64,000 nt of DNA. Origin: Roseiarcus sp963813555 (GTDB lineage Bacteria; Pseudomonadota; Alphaproteobacteria; Rhizobiales; Beijerinckiaceae). Positions 16,863 to 25,962 of the stretch are shown in pieces (the first letter of the stretch is position 1; each line of letters opens with the position of its first letter). Position numbers and translations under genes: made by a program. The DNA lies in contig CAWEZX010000008.1 of the NCBI GenBank assembly GCA_963813555.1, positions 470,043-534,042 of the forward strand, written 5' to 3'. The notes under the pieces were generated by a model. It saw nothing but the letters and a program-made list of their open reading frames with translations, did no database searches and had not been told where the DNA came from.

Positions 16863-16889
16863 GAAGTTATCTTTTGCGTTCAGGGTGTA
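16863..16889 (+). repeat. Right terminal inverted repeat of the serine-recombinase element
   Basis: The 27-bp end finishes TTTTGCGTTCAGGGTGTA and is followed by the AC at 16890-16891. The single mismatch to the left end is the fourth base from the terminus. Confidence 0.88.
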
Positions 16890-16891
16890 AC

Positions 16892-17665
16892 CCCCGCGCC
16901 CTGTGGCGTCCCTTCCACCGTCTCGGCATACACGCCGTTCTCCAGAACGCCGACCTCGAGCCATTGGCGTATCAGCCGCAAGACGCGCGGATCGGCGATC
17001 CGGTGCTCGACCATCCGCATCAACCACTCGTGGTCAATCGAGTCGTAGAATTTGCGAATGTCCGCTTCGAACACCCAGCTCACGCGCTCCGAGATAATGG
17101 CGTCGTGGATGGTTCGCAGCGCTTGGTGGGCGCTGCGTCCGGGACGAAAGCCATAGGAGCAATCGAGGAAGTCGGCTTCGTAGATGGCGCTCAACACCTC
17201 CGCCACCGCGCCCTGAACGATTTTGTCTTCCAGGGCGAGAATGCCAAGAGGCCGCTTTCCACCGTCGGCCTTGGGAATGTAAGTCCGACGAACCGGCTGC
17301 GGCTTATACCCGCCGCAGTGGACCTTGTCGCAGAGTTCACGGAGGTTGTCCGTGAGCCTCTCCTCGTAGGTTTCCACCGTCACCCCATCCACCCCGGGCG
17401 CCGCCCGCCGGCGCAGTCGCCGGAACGCTCGCTCGAGCGCCTCGACGTCCACATGGTGCAGCAGCGCCGTGAACCGGGTCTGGCGCGACCGTGCGGCCGC
17501 GTCGTTCACCCGGGCAAGATGATCTGGGAGATCGGTCCGACCCTGTGTTCGGCCCCCCAGCCTCTCGTCCGGGTTCCTCATCAGTCGAGGCCCTCCCTCC
17601 GGTCGACTCGTTGCCTTCGTCGCCATCTGCGGTACTACGCCTCGATCCGTCATCCTGCCGACCAA
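16892..17665 (-). pseudogene. Group II intron reverse transcriptase, N-terminal fragment
   Basis: The fragment starts MVGRMTDRGVVPQMATKATS and contains the fingers/palm motifs RRRAAPGVDGVTVETYEERL, GILALEDKIVQGAVAEVLSA, DCSYGFRPGRSAHQAL and FEADIRKFYDSIDHEWLMRM. It is the same as the first ~258 residues of the intact protein at 19178-20620, then enters the inserted element after VEGTPQGAG. The catalytic YADD lies in the other fragment, so this piece alone is inactive. Confidence 0.9.
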
Positions 17666-18097
17666 ACTCGCAGCCTCCGGTCTTCCCTCGGCATGCGAGC
17701 CCTCCCGTGACCTACGGGAGCAGCCTTCAGGACTTCTCAGGTTCCCATGATTTCCTTATGCACATGACCTGGTCTCCGACCCCGGCGGTCCGTCGTCGCC
17801 TCGCCATATCGGCGACGCCGGTGTTGCCTTCGGCCAATCTAAGCAGCCTCGGCACGCGCAATGAGAATTATTTCGTGGCCCAATACAGACCCTGCGCACT
17901 TGCTGTCTACGCTTAGCCCAGAACGTTACCGGTCTGGACCCAAGACTCGCTACGAGGCCTCCGGCGCGGAGCTACCTCGGTGGAGCTTTCACCCACTGGA
18001 GATCATGAGCTTCTCCTGTCGCACTCAGATTTTTCTCCACTAGCGTTAAATGCGCGAACGTCCCCGGTCACAACAGCGTGGACGAAGCAGATTGTTA

Positions 18098-19014
18098 TCA
18101 CTTGTAGTTCTTCTCGATCCATTCCGGGTAGCGATACTTCAGCATGTTCGTGAGCCACATTCCCTGAGCGGTGGAGTGGGCCACCGAGTGCGCGTTGGAA
18201 AAGGTATAGCTGAGCAGGTGCGGACCCCAGCCGTGCCACGTGTAACGCCACCCTCCGTCGCTCTGCTGCGCCGCTAAAGCTCGTTCAATCCAGCCTGGTT
18301 TCACCAGATCCGGCCGGCCGGCCGCCAGCAGGAAAGCGATGCGTTGCAGATAAAGATCGGTCACGCGAAAATCGGGGGTGGCTTCCGTGGCGATGCGCCC
18401 TTCCAACCGGTCCATCAAGCTCCTCAACTCGGACGTCTGCCCATTGAACTTGCGGTAGATGTAAAGGGCAAACAACTGATGGGTAGCGTCGTACATCCTG
18501 AACTTGTCCGGAGAGAACATGTCCGCCTGCTCCCCGGCGGACAAGGGTAACGCAGCAGGGGAGATGGCGTGCAAAATCCAGCGTTGGTATTCCTCCAGTT
18601 CCGAGCTGTTGGGGGGGATCCGTCGATGGCCGGGTCGACTATCTTCCCGATCAAACTCGGACGACTCTGCCGGTATGCTGTTACAATCTTCGAGCTGAGC
18701 TGCCGCAGCTGCGGATCGTCTGAGATCGCGGCGCAGTCCACCAGCATATGCACCAGCGTAGGGTTGGAAACGAGCTCTATACCGAAGTCGGTAGCGATGA
18801 ACTCGCCGGAGCTGTTGGAAGAAAACTGTTCAATAGTCCAGCCGGTGCTGGTCGCCAGTGAGTGGTCTAAATTGTGCACAAGGTGGACACGCGATAGTCT
18901 CGAAAACAAAACATTATTATTGAGAACAGAAAGTGCGATCGCAAGGACGAGCACGGCCGGCACCCCTAACGAAAGCCACAACAGCCAGCGAAACAATCCA
19001 GCCAGATTTTTCAT
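18098..19014 (-). CDS. Membrane-anchored protein with terpene-cyclase/prenyltransferase-like QxDGGW motif, frameshifted at a poly-C tract
   Basis: The N-terminus (MKNLAGLFRWLLWLSLGVPA, then VLVLAIALSVLNNNVLF) is a membrane anchor. The first ~135 residues are read in one frame. At the seven-C run (plus-strand G7 at 18611-18617) the frame must shift by one to continue NSSELEEYQRWILHAISPAA to the end, giving ~305 residues. The C-terminal half contains TDLYLQRIAFLLAAGRPDL and AAQQSDGGWRYTWHGW, reminiscent of the QxxDGGW repeats of squalene-cyclase/prenyltransferase toroids. Base composition is less GC-rich than neighbours. It lies alone between two group II introns. I do not recognise the family. 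C-run length error or phase variation are both possible. Confidence 0.6.
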
Positions 19015-19085
19015 TTTGTCATCTCAGGCCCAATCGGCGCCCGGGAGCCTGGTCCACGGCAAATGCAATCATCCAGATACAAACG

Positions 19086-20979
19086 GTCGGGTAGAGGCGG
19101 CGGTCGCCCGCCGCCTCCCCCGCAGATCCGGACTTGCAGCTTTCCCGCATCCGGCTCTTCTGATGAGTATTCCCGTTTCAGGTCGCTCGCCCTCGCCAGA
19201 TGTGAACGAGCCGGGGCGGCGGCAGAGGGTTGACGTGCAGAAGAGCGTTGAAGCGATCCCACGACAGTCGTCGCTTTTGGCTGCGCCGCCTCAGTATGCC
19301 ATGCCATGCTTTGACGGCTTGGTTCCGGAAGCGGCGCAAGCCATAGCTGTTGCCGGTGACGCCGAAATAGGCGTAGTGCCCGCGCAGCACGCGAGCCAGC
19401 CATCCATGCTGCTCGCGAAGTCGCGTGTGCATCCGTCGTTTCAACTCGTGCCGCAATTCCTTCAGCTTACGGATCATGCGCCCGCGCTGGGTTTTGCGGT
19501 GGACCATGAACCGTCCGTCCAGGGTTTTCCCGCAATAATGCGTGAAGCCCAGAAAATCGAACGTCTCTGGTCGCCCTTCGCCCCGTCGCCGACGATTCGC
19601 CGTAGCAAACCGTCCGAATTCGATCAGCCGCGTTTTGTCTTCGTGCAGACGAAGCCCGAACTTGGCTAGCCGTTCCGCCAGAGCCTTCGCCATCTCGTCT
19701 GCGTCCGCGCGCTGCTCGAAGGTCAGCAGGAAGTCGTCGGCGTAGCGCACCAGCCTCAGCCGGCCGATTGCCGCGCGGCGCGTCCACTGCCCGACCCATA
19801 GGTCAAGCGCGTAGTGCAGAAAGATATTGGCGAGCAGCGGGCTGATCCCCGCGCCCTGTGGCGTCCCTTCCACCGTCTCGGCATACACGCCGTTCTCCAG
19901 AACGCCGACCTCGAGCCATTGGCGTATCAGCCGCAAGACGCGCGGATCGGCGATCCGGTGCTCGACCATCCGCATCAACCACTCGTGGTCAATCGAGTCG
20001 TAGAATTTGCGAATGTCCGCTTCGAACACCCAGCTCACGCGCTCCGAGATAATGGCGTCGTGGATGGTTCGCAGCGCTTGGTGGGCGCTGCGTCCGGGAC
20101 GAAAGCCATAGGAGCAATCGAGGAAGTCGGCTTCGTAGATGGCGCTCAACACCTCCGCCACCGCGCCCTGAACGATTTTGTCTTCCAGGGCGAGAATGCC
20201 AAGAGGCCGCTTTCCACCGTCGGCCTTGGGAATGTAAGTCCGACGAACCGGCTGCGGCTTATACCCGCCGCAGTGGACCTTGTCGCAGAGTTCACGGAGG
20301 TTGTCCGTGAGCCTCTCCTCGTAGGTTTCCACCGTCACCCCATCCACCCCGGGCGCCGCCCGCCGGCGCAGTCGCCGGAACGCTCGCTCGAGCGCCTCGA
20401 CGTCCACATGGTGCAGCAGCGCCGTGAACCGGGTCTGGCGCGACCGTGCGGCCGCGTCGTTCACCCGGGCAAGATGATCTGGGAGATCGGTCCGACCCTG
20501 TGTTCGGCCCCCCAGCCTCTCGTCCGAGTTCCTCATCAGTCGAGGCCCTCCCTCCGGTCGACTCGTTGCCTTCGTCGCCATCTGCGGTACTACGCCTCGA
20601 TCCGTCATCCTGCCGACCAAACTCGCAGCCTCCGGTCTTCCCTCGGCATGCGAGCCCTCCCGTGACCTACGGGAGCAGCCTTCAGGACTTCTCAGGTTCC
20701 CATGATTTCCTTATGCACATGACCTGGTCTCCGACCCCGGCGGTCCTTCGTCGCCTCGCCATATCGGCGACGAGGGTGTTGCCTTCGGCCAATCTAAGCA
20801 GCCTCGGCACGCGCGATGAGGTTTATTTCGTGGCCCAATACAGACCCTGCGCACTTGCTGTCTACGCTTAGCCCAGAACGTTACCGGTCTGGACCCAAAA
20901 CTCGCTACGAGGCCTCCGGCGCGGAGCTACCTCGGTGGAGCTTTCATCCACTGGAGATCATGAGCTTCTCCTGTCGCAC
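19086..20979 (-). mobile_element. Group II intron copy 2 (intact)
   Basis: On the minus strand the intron runs from GTGCGACAGGAG at 20979 to CTACCCGAC at 19086, 1,894 bp. A domain-V-like hairpin (GAGCCGGATGCGGGAAAG...) is followed by a strong domain-VI hairpin just before the 3' end. It encodes an intact reverse transcriptase/maturase. The 3' boundary could move by up to two bases because copies 1 and 2 share CG beyond it. The near identity with copy 1 points to recent movement or a duplication. Confidence 0.88.
19178..20620 (-). CDS. ltrA: Group II intron reverse transcriptase/maturase
   Basis: The 480-residue protein has RT motifs in order: AAPGVDGVTVETYEERLTDN, KPQPVRRTYIPKADGGKRPL, GFRPGRSAHQALRTIHDAI, DIRKFYDSIDHEWLMRMVEH, GTPQGAGISPLLANIFLHY and the catalytic RYADDFLLTFEQ. 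The maturase X domain follows (VLRGHYAYFGVTGNSYGLRR). It ends at HIWRGRAT with no C-terminal HNH motif, so target-primed insertion would rely on a nicked or forked target. It promotes splicing and mobility of its own intron. The frame is undamaged, unlike copy 1. Confidence 0.94.
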   Translation of the reverse strand: MVGRMTDRGVVPQMATKATSRPEGGPRLMRNSDERLGGRTQGRTDLPDHLARVNDAAARSRQTRFTALLHHVDVEALERAFRRLRRRAAPGVDGVTVETYEERLTDNLRELCDKVHCGGYKPQPVRRTYIPKADGGKRPLGILALEDKIVQGAVAEVLSAIYEADFLDCSYGFRPGRSAHQALRTIHDAIISERVSWVFEADIRKFYDSIDHEWLMRMVEHRIADPRVLRLIRQWLEVGVLENGVYAETVEGTPQGAGISPLLANIFLHYALDLWVGQWTRRAAIGRLRLVRYADDFLLTFEQRADADEMAKALAERLAKFGLRLHEDKTRLIEFGRFATANRRRRGEGRPETFDFLGFTHYCGKTLDGRFMVHRKTQRGRMIRKLKELRHELKRRMHTRLREQHGWLARVLRGHYAYFGVTGNSYGLRRFRNQAVKAWHGILRRRSQKRRLSWDRFNALLHVNPLPPPRLVHIWRGRAT

Positions 20980-20985
20980 TTAGAT

Positions 20986-21156
20986 TTATCCGCTAATTTG
21001 ACGACGCCATTTTCCTTGATCATTACCGTATACGCGCCATTGGGATCCGCTCTCTGAAACTGGCCCGGCCCTTGGGGCTACGGATTGCGCCTCGGATTGA
21101 CCATACGTACCGTGGCGCAGCTGCAGCGTCGCGGCCAACGATAGCTCGACTTTCAT
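20986..21156 (-). CDS. Short ORF abutting group II intron 2 (uncertain)
   Basis: A 56-residue frame starts MKVELSLAATLQLRHGTYGQ and stops six bases before the intron. In a neighbouring frame the last 60 bases read GAYTVMIKENGVVKLADKS, which looks more protein-like and runs into the intron. The original gene may therefore have been interrupted or frameshifted here. No family is recognised. Confidence 0.25.
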   Translation of the reverse strand: MKVELSLAATLQLRHGTYGQSEAQSVAPRAGPVSESGSQWRVYGNDQGKWRRQISG

Positions 21157-21173
21157 GACGGAGCCCCGGGCCT

Positions 21174-21890
21174 TTGACGCCATTCCAAACCATTCGCGCC
21201 CGGGCCGAGAAACGAAAAGGCGGCGCTAAAGCGCTCGCCCGTCTCATGCCGCCCACGCCTGAGGCGCTGCGCAAGCTCCGCGACGACCGCGTGCTCGCGG
21301 AGATGACGAAGCGCGTTTTCTCGGCCGGCTTCGCCTGGAGCGTAATCGAAGCCAAATGGCCCGGCTTCGAGGAGGCTTTTCTCGGCTTTCAGCCCTCGCG
21401 GCTCGCGTTCGAGCCCGACGAGTTCTGGGACGGGCTCGTCAAGGATGCGCGCATCGTCCGCAACGGCGCGAAGATCGCCTCAGTGCGCGCGAACGCGGGC
21501 TTTATCCTGGAAGTGGCGAAGGAGCGCGGCTCGTTCGGCAAGTTCCTTTCCGAATGGCCCCCCTCCGACGAGGTCGGGCTGCTCGAGGTTCTCGCGAAAC
21601 GCGGCAACCGGCTCGGCGGCAATACCGGGCAGATGCTGCTCAGGTTCCTGGGCTACGACGCTTTCGTCGCCTCCAAGGACGTCGTCGCCTGTCTGCGCGA
21701 CGCCGGCCTCGATATTGCGGAGGCGCCGACATCGAAGCGCGACCTCGCCAAGATTCAGGAGCAGTTCAACGCCTGGGCGACAGAAACCGGCCTGCCCTAC
21801 CGGCACATGTCTCTCATCTGCGCCATGTCGATCGGCGAGAACTATCAGGGCGATCGGTATGGCGCCGACGTCATCGGCGGTCAGGACTGA
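21174..21890 (+). CDS. DNA-3-methyladenine glycosylase I family protein
   Basis: The 238-residue protein matches the Tag-like adenine glycosylase family: RDDRVLAEMTKRVFSAGFAW SV..., IEAKWPGFEEAFLGF, ARIVRNGAKIASVRANA and FLGYDAFVASKDVVACLRDA. The helix-hairpin-helix-type fold excises alkylated bases from DNA and starts base-excision repair in the cytoplasm. It stands alone, but further DNA-repair genes (ligase and exonuclease) follow at 24-27 kb. The first ATG at 21174 is used. The product is a little longer than E. coli Tag. Confidence 0.85.
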   Translation: MTPFQTIRARAEKRKGGAKALARLMPPTPEALRKLRDDRVLAEMTKRVFSAGFAWSVIEAKWPGFEEAFLGFQPSRLAFEPDEFWDGLVKDARIVRNGAKIASVRANAGFILEVAKERGSFGKFLSEWPPSDEVGLLEVLAKRGNRLGGNTGQMLLRFLGYDAFVASKDVVACLRDAGLDIAEAPTSKRDLAKIQEQFNAWATETGLPYRHMSLICAMSIGENYQGDRYGADVIGGQD

Positions 21891-21921
21891 GAAGCCGCAA
21901 ACGAAGCGTGAGGCGCGGCGG

Positions 21922-23579
21922 TCATTGTTCCGGGACTCCCGCCTTGCGCATGCCTTCCAGAATAGGCTCGAACTGGGAGAGGTACGTCGGGTCGTCGCTC
22001 ATCGCCGCCCAAGCGGCGTGGAAGCGGGTGACGATGAAGGTCGGGTTGAGGGCCAGACCGGCCTTGATTGCGGAACGGGCCTCATCAAAGTGGTCAAGCT
22101 GCGCGAGCGCGGCGCCAAACACGAAATATATATATGGAAAATTTCGGTTCGCCTCGATCGACCGCCGATACCACGCGATTGCCTGCTCCCAACTGCCGAG
22201 GTAGAGCTTCGCATGGGCCGCCCTGCCCATCCAGATGTAAGCGTACGGATCACGCGGACTAAGGCGTAGACCCTCCGCAATGTGAGGCTCTGTTTCCTCG
22301 GCGCGACCGATGAAAATCTTGCCGAAGCCGATATTGGCATGGGCGTCCGCAAGATTTCGATCAAGCTCGAGCGCGCGTTCACATTTGGCGATGCCCTCTG
22401 CTGCGCGCTTGGTCCATATGTAGACCAGTCCCAACCACAAGTGGCCGCGCGGATGGTCAGGGACCAACGACAGGGCCTTGATCAATTTCGCTTCGGCCGC
22501 CGCGAGGGCCGAGCCCGGATCGGTCACGAACAGATTTATGCCGTCGGCCGCGCCCGCGCGCGCCGACCCCACTAACGCATCGACGTTTCCGGAGTCGGCG
22601 ATAAGCGCGCGATCGAAACACTTGTGCGCTTGCGCCACATTCTCAGGGGCGTGACCCTTATTGATCCAGGCCATACCCTGAAAATAGAGGTCCATCGAAT
22701 TGGGGGTCGGCGCTTTTTCCGCTCGTCGAGCCTCGGCGGCGGCGAGCTGGTCGTTGAGCGCGCTGGCCAGGCGGGCGACGATCTCGTTCTGCATGTCAAA
22801 GAGATCGGTGAGCGGCTTGTCGAAACGCTCAGCCCAAAGATGATTGCCCGTTTCGGCGTCGATGAGCTGCACATTGACGCGCATGCGCTTGCCGCCGCGC
22901 TGAACGCTGCCCTCGATGACATAGCGGACGTTCAGTTCACGTCCAACTGTCTTCACATCGAGCCGCTTGCCTTTGTAGGCAAACGCCGTATTTCAGGCGA
23001 TTATGACGCCGCCTCGTATGCGCGAAAGATCGGTCGTCAGGCTCTCGGTGACCCCGTCGACGAAATGCTCCTGCTCGGGATCGCCACTGAAATTGGCGAA
23101 GGGCAGCACGACCATCGACAGGCGTGGCGGCTCCGGTTTGTTTGGCAGGGACGCCGTGCGCTTCGGCATCGCACTTTCCGAGCTGAGCCTGAGCGCCTCG
23201 GCTCGAATCGGCGCGGCAAATTTATAGCCTTCGCCGGGCACGGTCACTATGAGACGGGGCGGCTTCGCGTCGGGCTCGATCTTGCGGGCAGCCTGCCGAC
23301 CAACATGTCGATGCTGCGATCGAAAGGATCGAGCCGCTTCCCAGCTAGAGCCTCGAGCAGATACCCGCGGCTCAAGACCCGTCCGGGATGACGAATGAAC
23401 TCGCGCAGCAGCGCAAATTCGCTGCGGGTGAGGGGAATGTCGCCGCCATCCGTGGCGGAGAGCGAGCATCCGTCAAGATCAAGCGTAAAGTCCCCGAACC
23501 GGACAGGCGCGCCTCGCGGCGGCAATGAGCTTTTGGCCGGGGCGCTGCCGGCGTCACTCATGAGCTCGGCCTCAGACAT
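21922..23579 (-). pseudogene. Winged-helix / TPR adenylate-cyclase-type regulator, disrupted
   Basis: The N-terminal part (VRFGDFTLDLDGCSLSATDG, then SEFALLREFIRHPGRVLSRG) is an OmpR/CadC-like winged helix. The middle (VVLPFANFSGDPEQEHFVDG, VTESLTTDLSRIRG) and RELNVRYVIEGSVQRGGKRM are the conserved linker of proteins that join a DNA-binding or cyclase domain to TPR repeats. TPR repeats fill the rest to GVPEQ. Two lesions break it. One base is missing near 23300 within what should read GRLRRKIEPD. A TGA at 22992-22994 stands where an Arg codon is expected before NTAFAYKGKRLDVK. Either may be a sequencing error. If intact it would be a cytoplasmic or membrane-linked transcription regulator of ~550 residues. 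Confidence 0.85.
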
Positions 23580-23746
23580 GTCGCCACCCGAAGATGTTGG
23601 CGACTGTTACTCGATTATTACGCCGCCGTTACTGGATTATCAAACGCTTGCATCAGGCGTGTGGAAGAGTGCGAGCACGGCTAGTCGGAGAGTCTCCCTA
23701 GCACGGACGACGGCGGCGATCGTGGCCGCTCATTGAAGAAGGAGAA

Positions 23747-24151
23747 ATGATCGTGAAATCTTTTATTATTGCGCTGGCGTTCGGCGTCGGCCTGCCGTTT
23801 TCAGTGTTCGCCCAGGACGCACCGCCATCTTTGAAAGCCATCTCGCCTCAAGCGGCCGTCGGTCCCGCTTGGCAGGAATATATGGCGGTCTTCAATCCGA
23901 AAGGCGCCTTGGACGGAAAAACCAAGGAGTTGATCGGCCTCGCCGTCGCCGCGCAAATTCCCTGCACATATTGCGTCTACGGCCATACGGTGGGGGCCAA
24001 GCATGCTGGGGCGATGGAGGATCAGATCAAGGAGGCTATCGCCGTGTCGGCGCTGGTGCGCAAAATGAGCACCGAGTTGAATGGCAATCAGTATGACATG
24101 GCCGCATTTAAGAAGCAGATCGACGCAGCCTATTCACTCGCGAGGGAGTAA
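23747..24151 (+). CDS. Exported carboxymuconolactone decarboxylase (AhpD-like) family protein
   Basis: The 134-residue protein starts MIVKSFIIALAFGVGLPFSV, a signal peptide cleaved near VFAQD. The body is a CMD domain (WQEYMAVFNPKGALDGKTKE, LIGLAVAAQIPCTYCVYGHT). CTYC is the redox-active CxxC and the following His belongs to the proton-relay of AhpD-like proteins. AGAMEDQIKEAIAVSALVRK completes the helix bundle. AhpD relatives act in peroxide defence, and an exported form would work in the periplasm. GAAGGAGAA precedes the start. A GC-rich hairpin follows the gene. Confidence 0.88.
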   Translation: MIVKSFIIALAFGVGLPFSVFAQDAPPSLKAISPQAAVGPAWQEYMAVFNPKGALDGKTKELIGLAVAAQIPCTYCVYGHTVGAKHAGAMEDQIKEAIAVSALVRKMSTELNGNQYDMAAFKKQIDAAYSLARE

Positions 24152-24160
24152 TTTCAACTG

Positions 24161-24183
24161 GCGGCGCGGTTCGTCCGCGCCGC
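24161..24183 (+). terminator. Hairpin after the CMD gene
   Basis: GCGGCGCGG at 24161-24169 and CCGCGCCGC at 24175-24183 form a 9-bp perfect stem with a 5-base loop, ten bases after the stop codon. The following TTCTA is only weakly T-rich, so termination is plausible but not certain. Confidence 0.55.
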
Positions 24184-24228
24184 TTCTAACTATCCGTTTT
24201 CACTGCCCCGCTAAGGCGCTCCTCTCCC

Positions 24229-25962
24229 TCAGCGCCCACCGCCAGCCAACAGCGCCTTAAGCGCGTCCAGCGTGTCGGCCTCCGCGATTGGCTTGTCCCG
24301 CCGCCAGCGCAGCATGCGGGGAAAGCGGACGGCGACGCCGCTCTTGTGGCGTTTGCTCGGCGCGATGCCCTCGAAGCCAAGCTCGAACACTTGCGTCGGC
24401 GTGACGCTGCGCACCGGACCGAAAGTCTCGACCGTGGTGCGCCGCACGATCGCATCCATCTCGCGGATTTCCTTGTCCGACAGGCCCGAATAGGCCTTGG
24501 CGAACGGCACCAGCTCGCGGGCGCCGGCCTCTTCCCCCGCGCTCCAGACCGCGAAGGTGTAATCGGTGTAGACGCCCGAGCGGCGCCCATGCCCGCGCTC
24601 GGCATAGACCACGACCGCGTCGACGCTCATCGGGTCGAGCTTCCACTTCCACCACACGTCCGCGCGGTCGCCGCCCTTGCGCCGGCCAATGCCATAGGCG
24701 CCGTCGCGCGCCTTCAGCATCAGCCCCTCGCGTGTGAGCGCGCGCGCCTGCTCGCGCTTCTCCGCGAGCTCCTCCCATGTGTCGGCGGAAACGGTCGGGC
24801 TGATGCGGATCGGCAGGCGTTCGCCGCGCGTCTTCGCTTCCGCGAACAGGCGATCAACGAGCTGTTCCAGCAGCGCGCGGCGCAGATGCTGCGGCTCAGT
24901 TCGAAGATCGCGGCCCTCGCTCTCGAGCAGGTCGTAAGCGATGAACACAACCGGCAATTCGCGCTTCGTCTTTTCGCTCACGATCTTGCGGCCGAGTCTC
25001 TGCTGCAAGCTGGCGAAGATCGCCAGGCCATCGAGCGAATCCGTCGCGAACTCGCCTCCTGGCGGATTGAGCACCACAAGCTCGCCGTCAACCGCCGCGC
25101 CTGAGGGCAGCGCGCGCGCCAGCGGTGTAAGATCGGGATAAGCGTCGGAGATCAGCTCTTCGCCGCGCGACCACAGGCGCCAGTTTTCGCCGCGCTTCAA
25201 GAGCTGCGCGCGGATGCCGTCGTACTTCCATTCGACGATCCAATTCGATGGCGGCCCAAGCGTAGGAAGCATCTGGGCCAAGGAGCGGCTCCACGATTGC
25301 GCGAGATAGAACGGATAGGGCTTGCCCGCGTCGAGCGCTTGCGCTTCGGCATGGCTTACCTCGCCGATCAGCGCCTCGAAATCTGTCGCCGTCGGGATGC
25401 GCCGCGCCTGGGAATAGCCGATCAGCCGCTGGGCCATGCGGCCCTCGTCGACGCGCGCCACTTCGGCCAACGCCTTCACCACTTGCAGCCGCGACACCCC
25501 GACGCGCAATTCCCCGGTGATGAGCTTGAAGAAGGCGAGACGCTCGTCGGTCGGCAGCTCCCAGACCCATTGTTTGAGTCTTCCATAGCGCTCTTCCTCT
25601 GCCAGCGAGGGAAGCGGAAGCAGCCGCTCCCGCATCCAGACGTCGAGCGAAACCTCTTCACCGCGCGCGCCCTCAGGCAGAAGCAGCGACAGCATCTCGG
25701 CGAGATCGCCAACCGCGCCATAGCTCTCGGCGCATAGCCAGTCAGGATAGCCTGAGCCTTCGACGGCAAGGCGCCACAGAAGTCGGGTCGGCGCGGTCTG
25801 GCGCGGCTTGCCCCCGCTAAGGAAATAGACCGTCCAGGCGGCGCTCGCCCATTGCGCGGGGGCGGCTTTTGCGGCGGCGAAGAACGCGACCATCGCCGCC
25901 TGCTTGGCGCGGGTCGAGGTCCCGGAATCGAGCCGCCGATAAAGCGCGGCGAAAGCCTTCAT
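24229..25962 (-). CDS. ATP-dependent DNA ligase
   Basis: The 577-residue protein has the N-terminal ligase domain (WTVYFLSGGKPRQTAPTRLL; LPTDERLAFFKLITGELRVG). The nucleotidyltransferase motif I is WIVEWKYDGIRAQLL, with Lys as the adenylated residue. Further motifs are SRGEELISDAYPDL, AAVDGELVVL (motif III), EGLMLKARDGAYGIG (motif IV) and WWKWKLDP (motif V). A C-terminal OB fold follows. This is the LigB/Lhr-associated type of bacterial ATP-dependent ligase, distinct from NAD-dependent LigA. It overlaps the exonuclease gene upstream by four bases, the usual pair in alphaproteobacteria. A repair role outside replication is inferred. Confidence 0.93.
   Translation of the reverse strand: MKAFAALYRRLDSGTSTRAKQAAMVAFFAAAKAAPAQWASAAWTVYFLSGGKPRQTAPTRLLWRLAVEGSGYPDWLCAESYGAVGDLAEMLSLLLPEGARGEEVSLDVWMRERLLPLPSLAEEERYGRLKQWVWELPTDERLAFFKLITGELRVGVSRLQVVKALAEVARVDEGRMAQRLIGYSQARRIPTATDFEALIGEVSHAEAQALDAGKPYPFYLAQSWSRSLAQMLPTLGPPSNWIVEWKYDGIRAQLLKRGENWRLWSRGEELISDAYPDLTPLARALPSGAAVDGELVVLNPPGGEFATDSLDGLAIFASLQQRLGRKIVSEKTKRELPVVFIAYDLLESEGRDLRTEPQHLRRALLEQLVDRLFAEAKTRGERLPIRISPTVSADTWEELAEKREQARALTREGLMLKARDGAYGIGRRKGGDRADVWWKWKLDPMSVDAVVVYAERGHGRRSGVYTDYTFAVWSAGEEAGARELVPFAKAYSGLSDKEIREMDAIVRRTTVETFGPVRSVTPTQVFELGFEGIAPSKRHKSGVAVRFPRMLRWRRDKPIAEADTLDALKALLAGGGR

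Larger units (their letters stand above)
14651..16889 (-). mobile_element. Serine-recombinase transposon with 27-bp inverted repeats, inserted in the group II intron
   Basis: Comparison with the uninterrupted intron copy defines a 2,239-bp insertion. Its first 27 bases (14651-14677) and last 27 bases (16863-16889) are inverted repeats with one mismatch and share CCCTGAACGCAAAAGATAAC. An AC dinucleotide stands on both sides (14649-14650 and 16890-16891), consistent with the 2-bp crossover of large serine recombinases. It carries a recombinase, a small coupled ORF and an HTH-type DNA-binding protein, all on the minus strand. Serine-integrase elements usually lack matching terminal inverted repeats, which makes this one unusual. 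Confidence 0.85.
13890..18024 (-). mobile_element. Group II intron copy 1, interrupted by a serine-recombinase element
   Basis: On the minus strand the intron begins GTGCGACAGGAG at 18024 and ends with a domain V/VI region and CTACCCGAC at 13890. Both boundaries were placed by comparison with the second copy at 19086-20979, to which it is nearly identical. Its reverse transcriptase gene is split into 16892-17665 (N-terminal half) and 13982-14649 (C-terminal half) by a 2.24-kb insertion. Flanking sequence upstream of the intron (AAAAATCTGA) resembles that of copy 2 (ATAAATCTAA), as expected for a shared intron-binding site. The ribozyme parts remain, but the maturase is broken. Confidence 0.85.

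Noticed and set aside
19950..21000. A protein assembled across intron 2 after splicing (…VVKLADKS joined to the sequence after 19086)
   Set aside because: The joined frame can be read for ~20 codons, but the upstream part has a stop and no homology. Not enough to claim a spliced gene.
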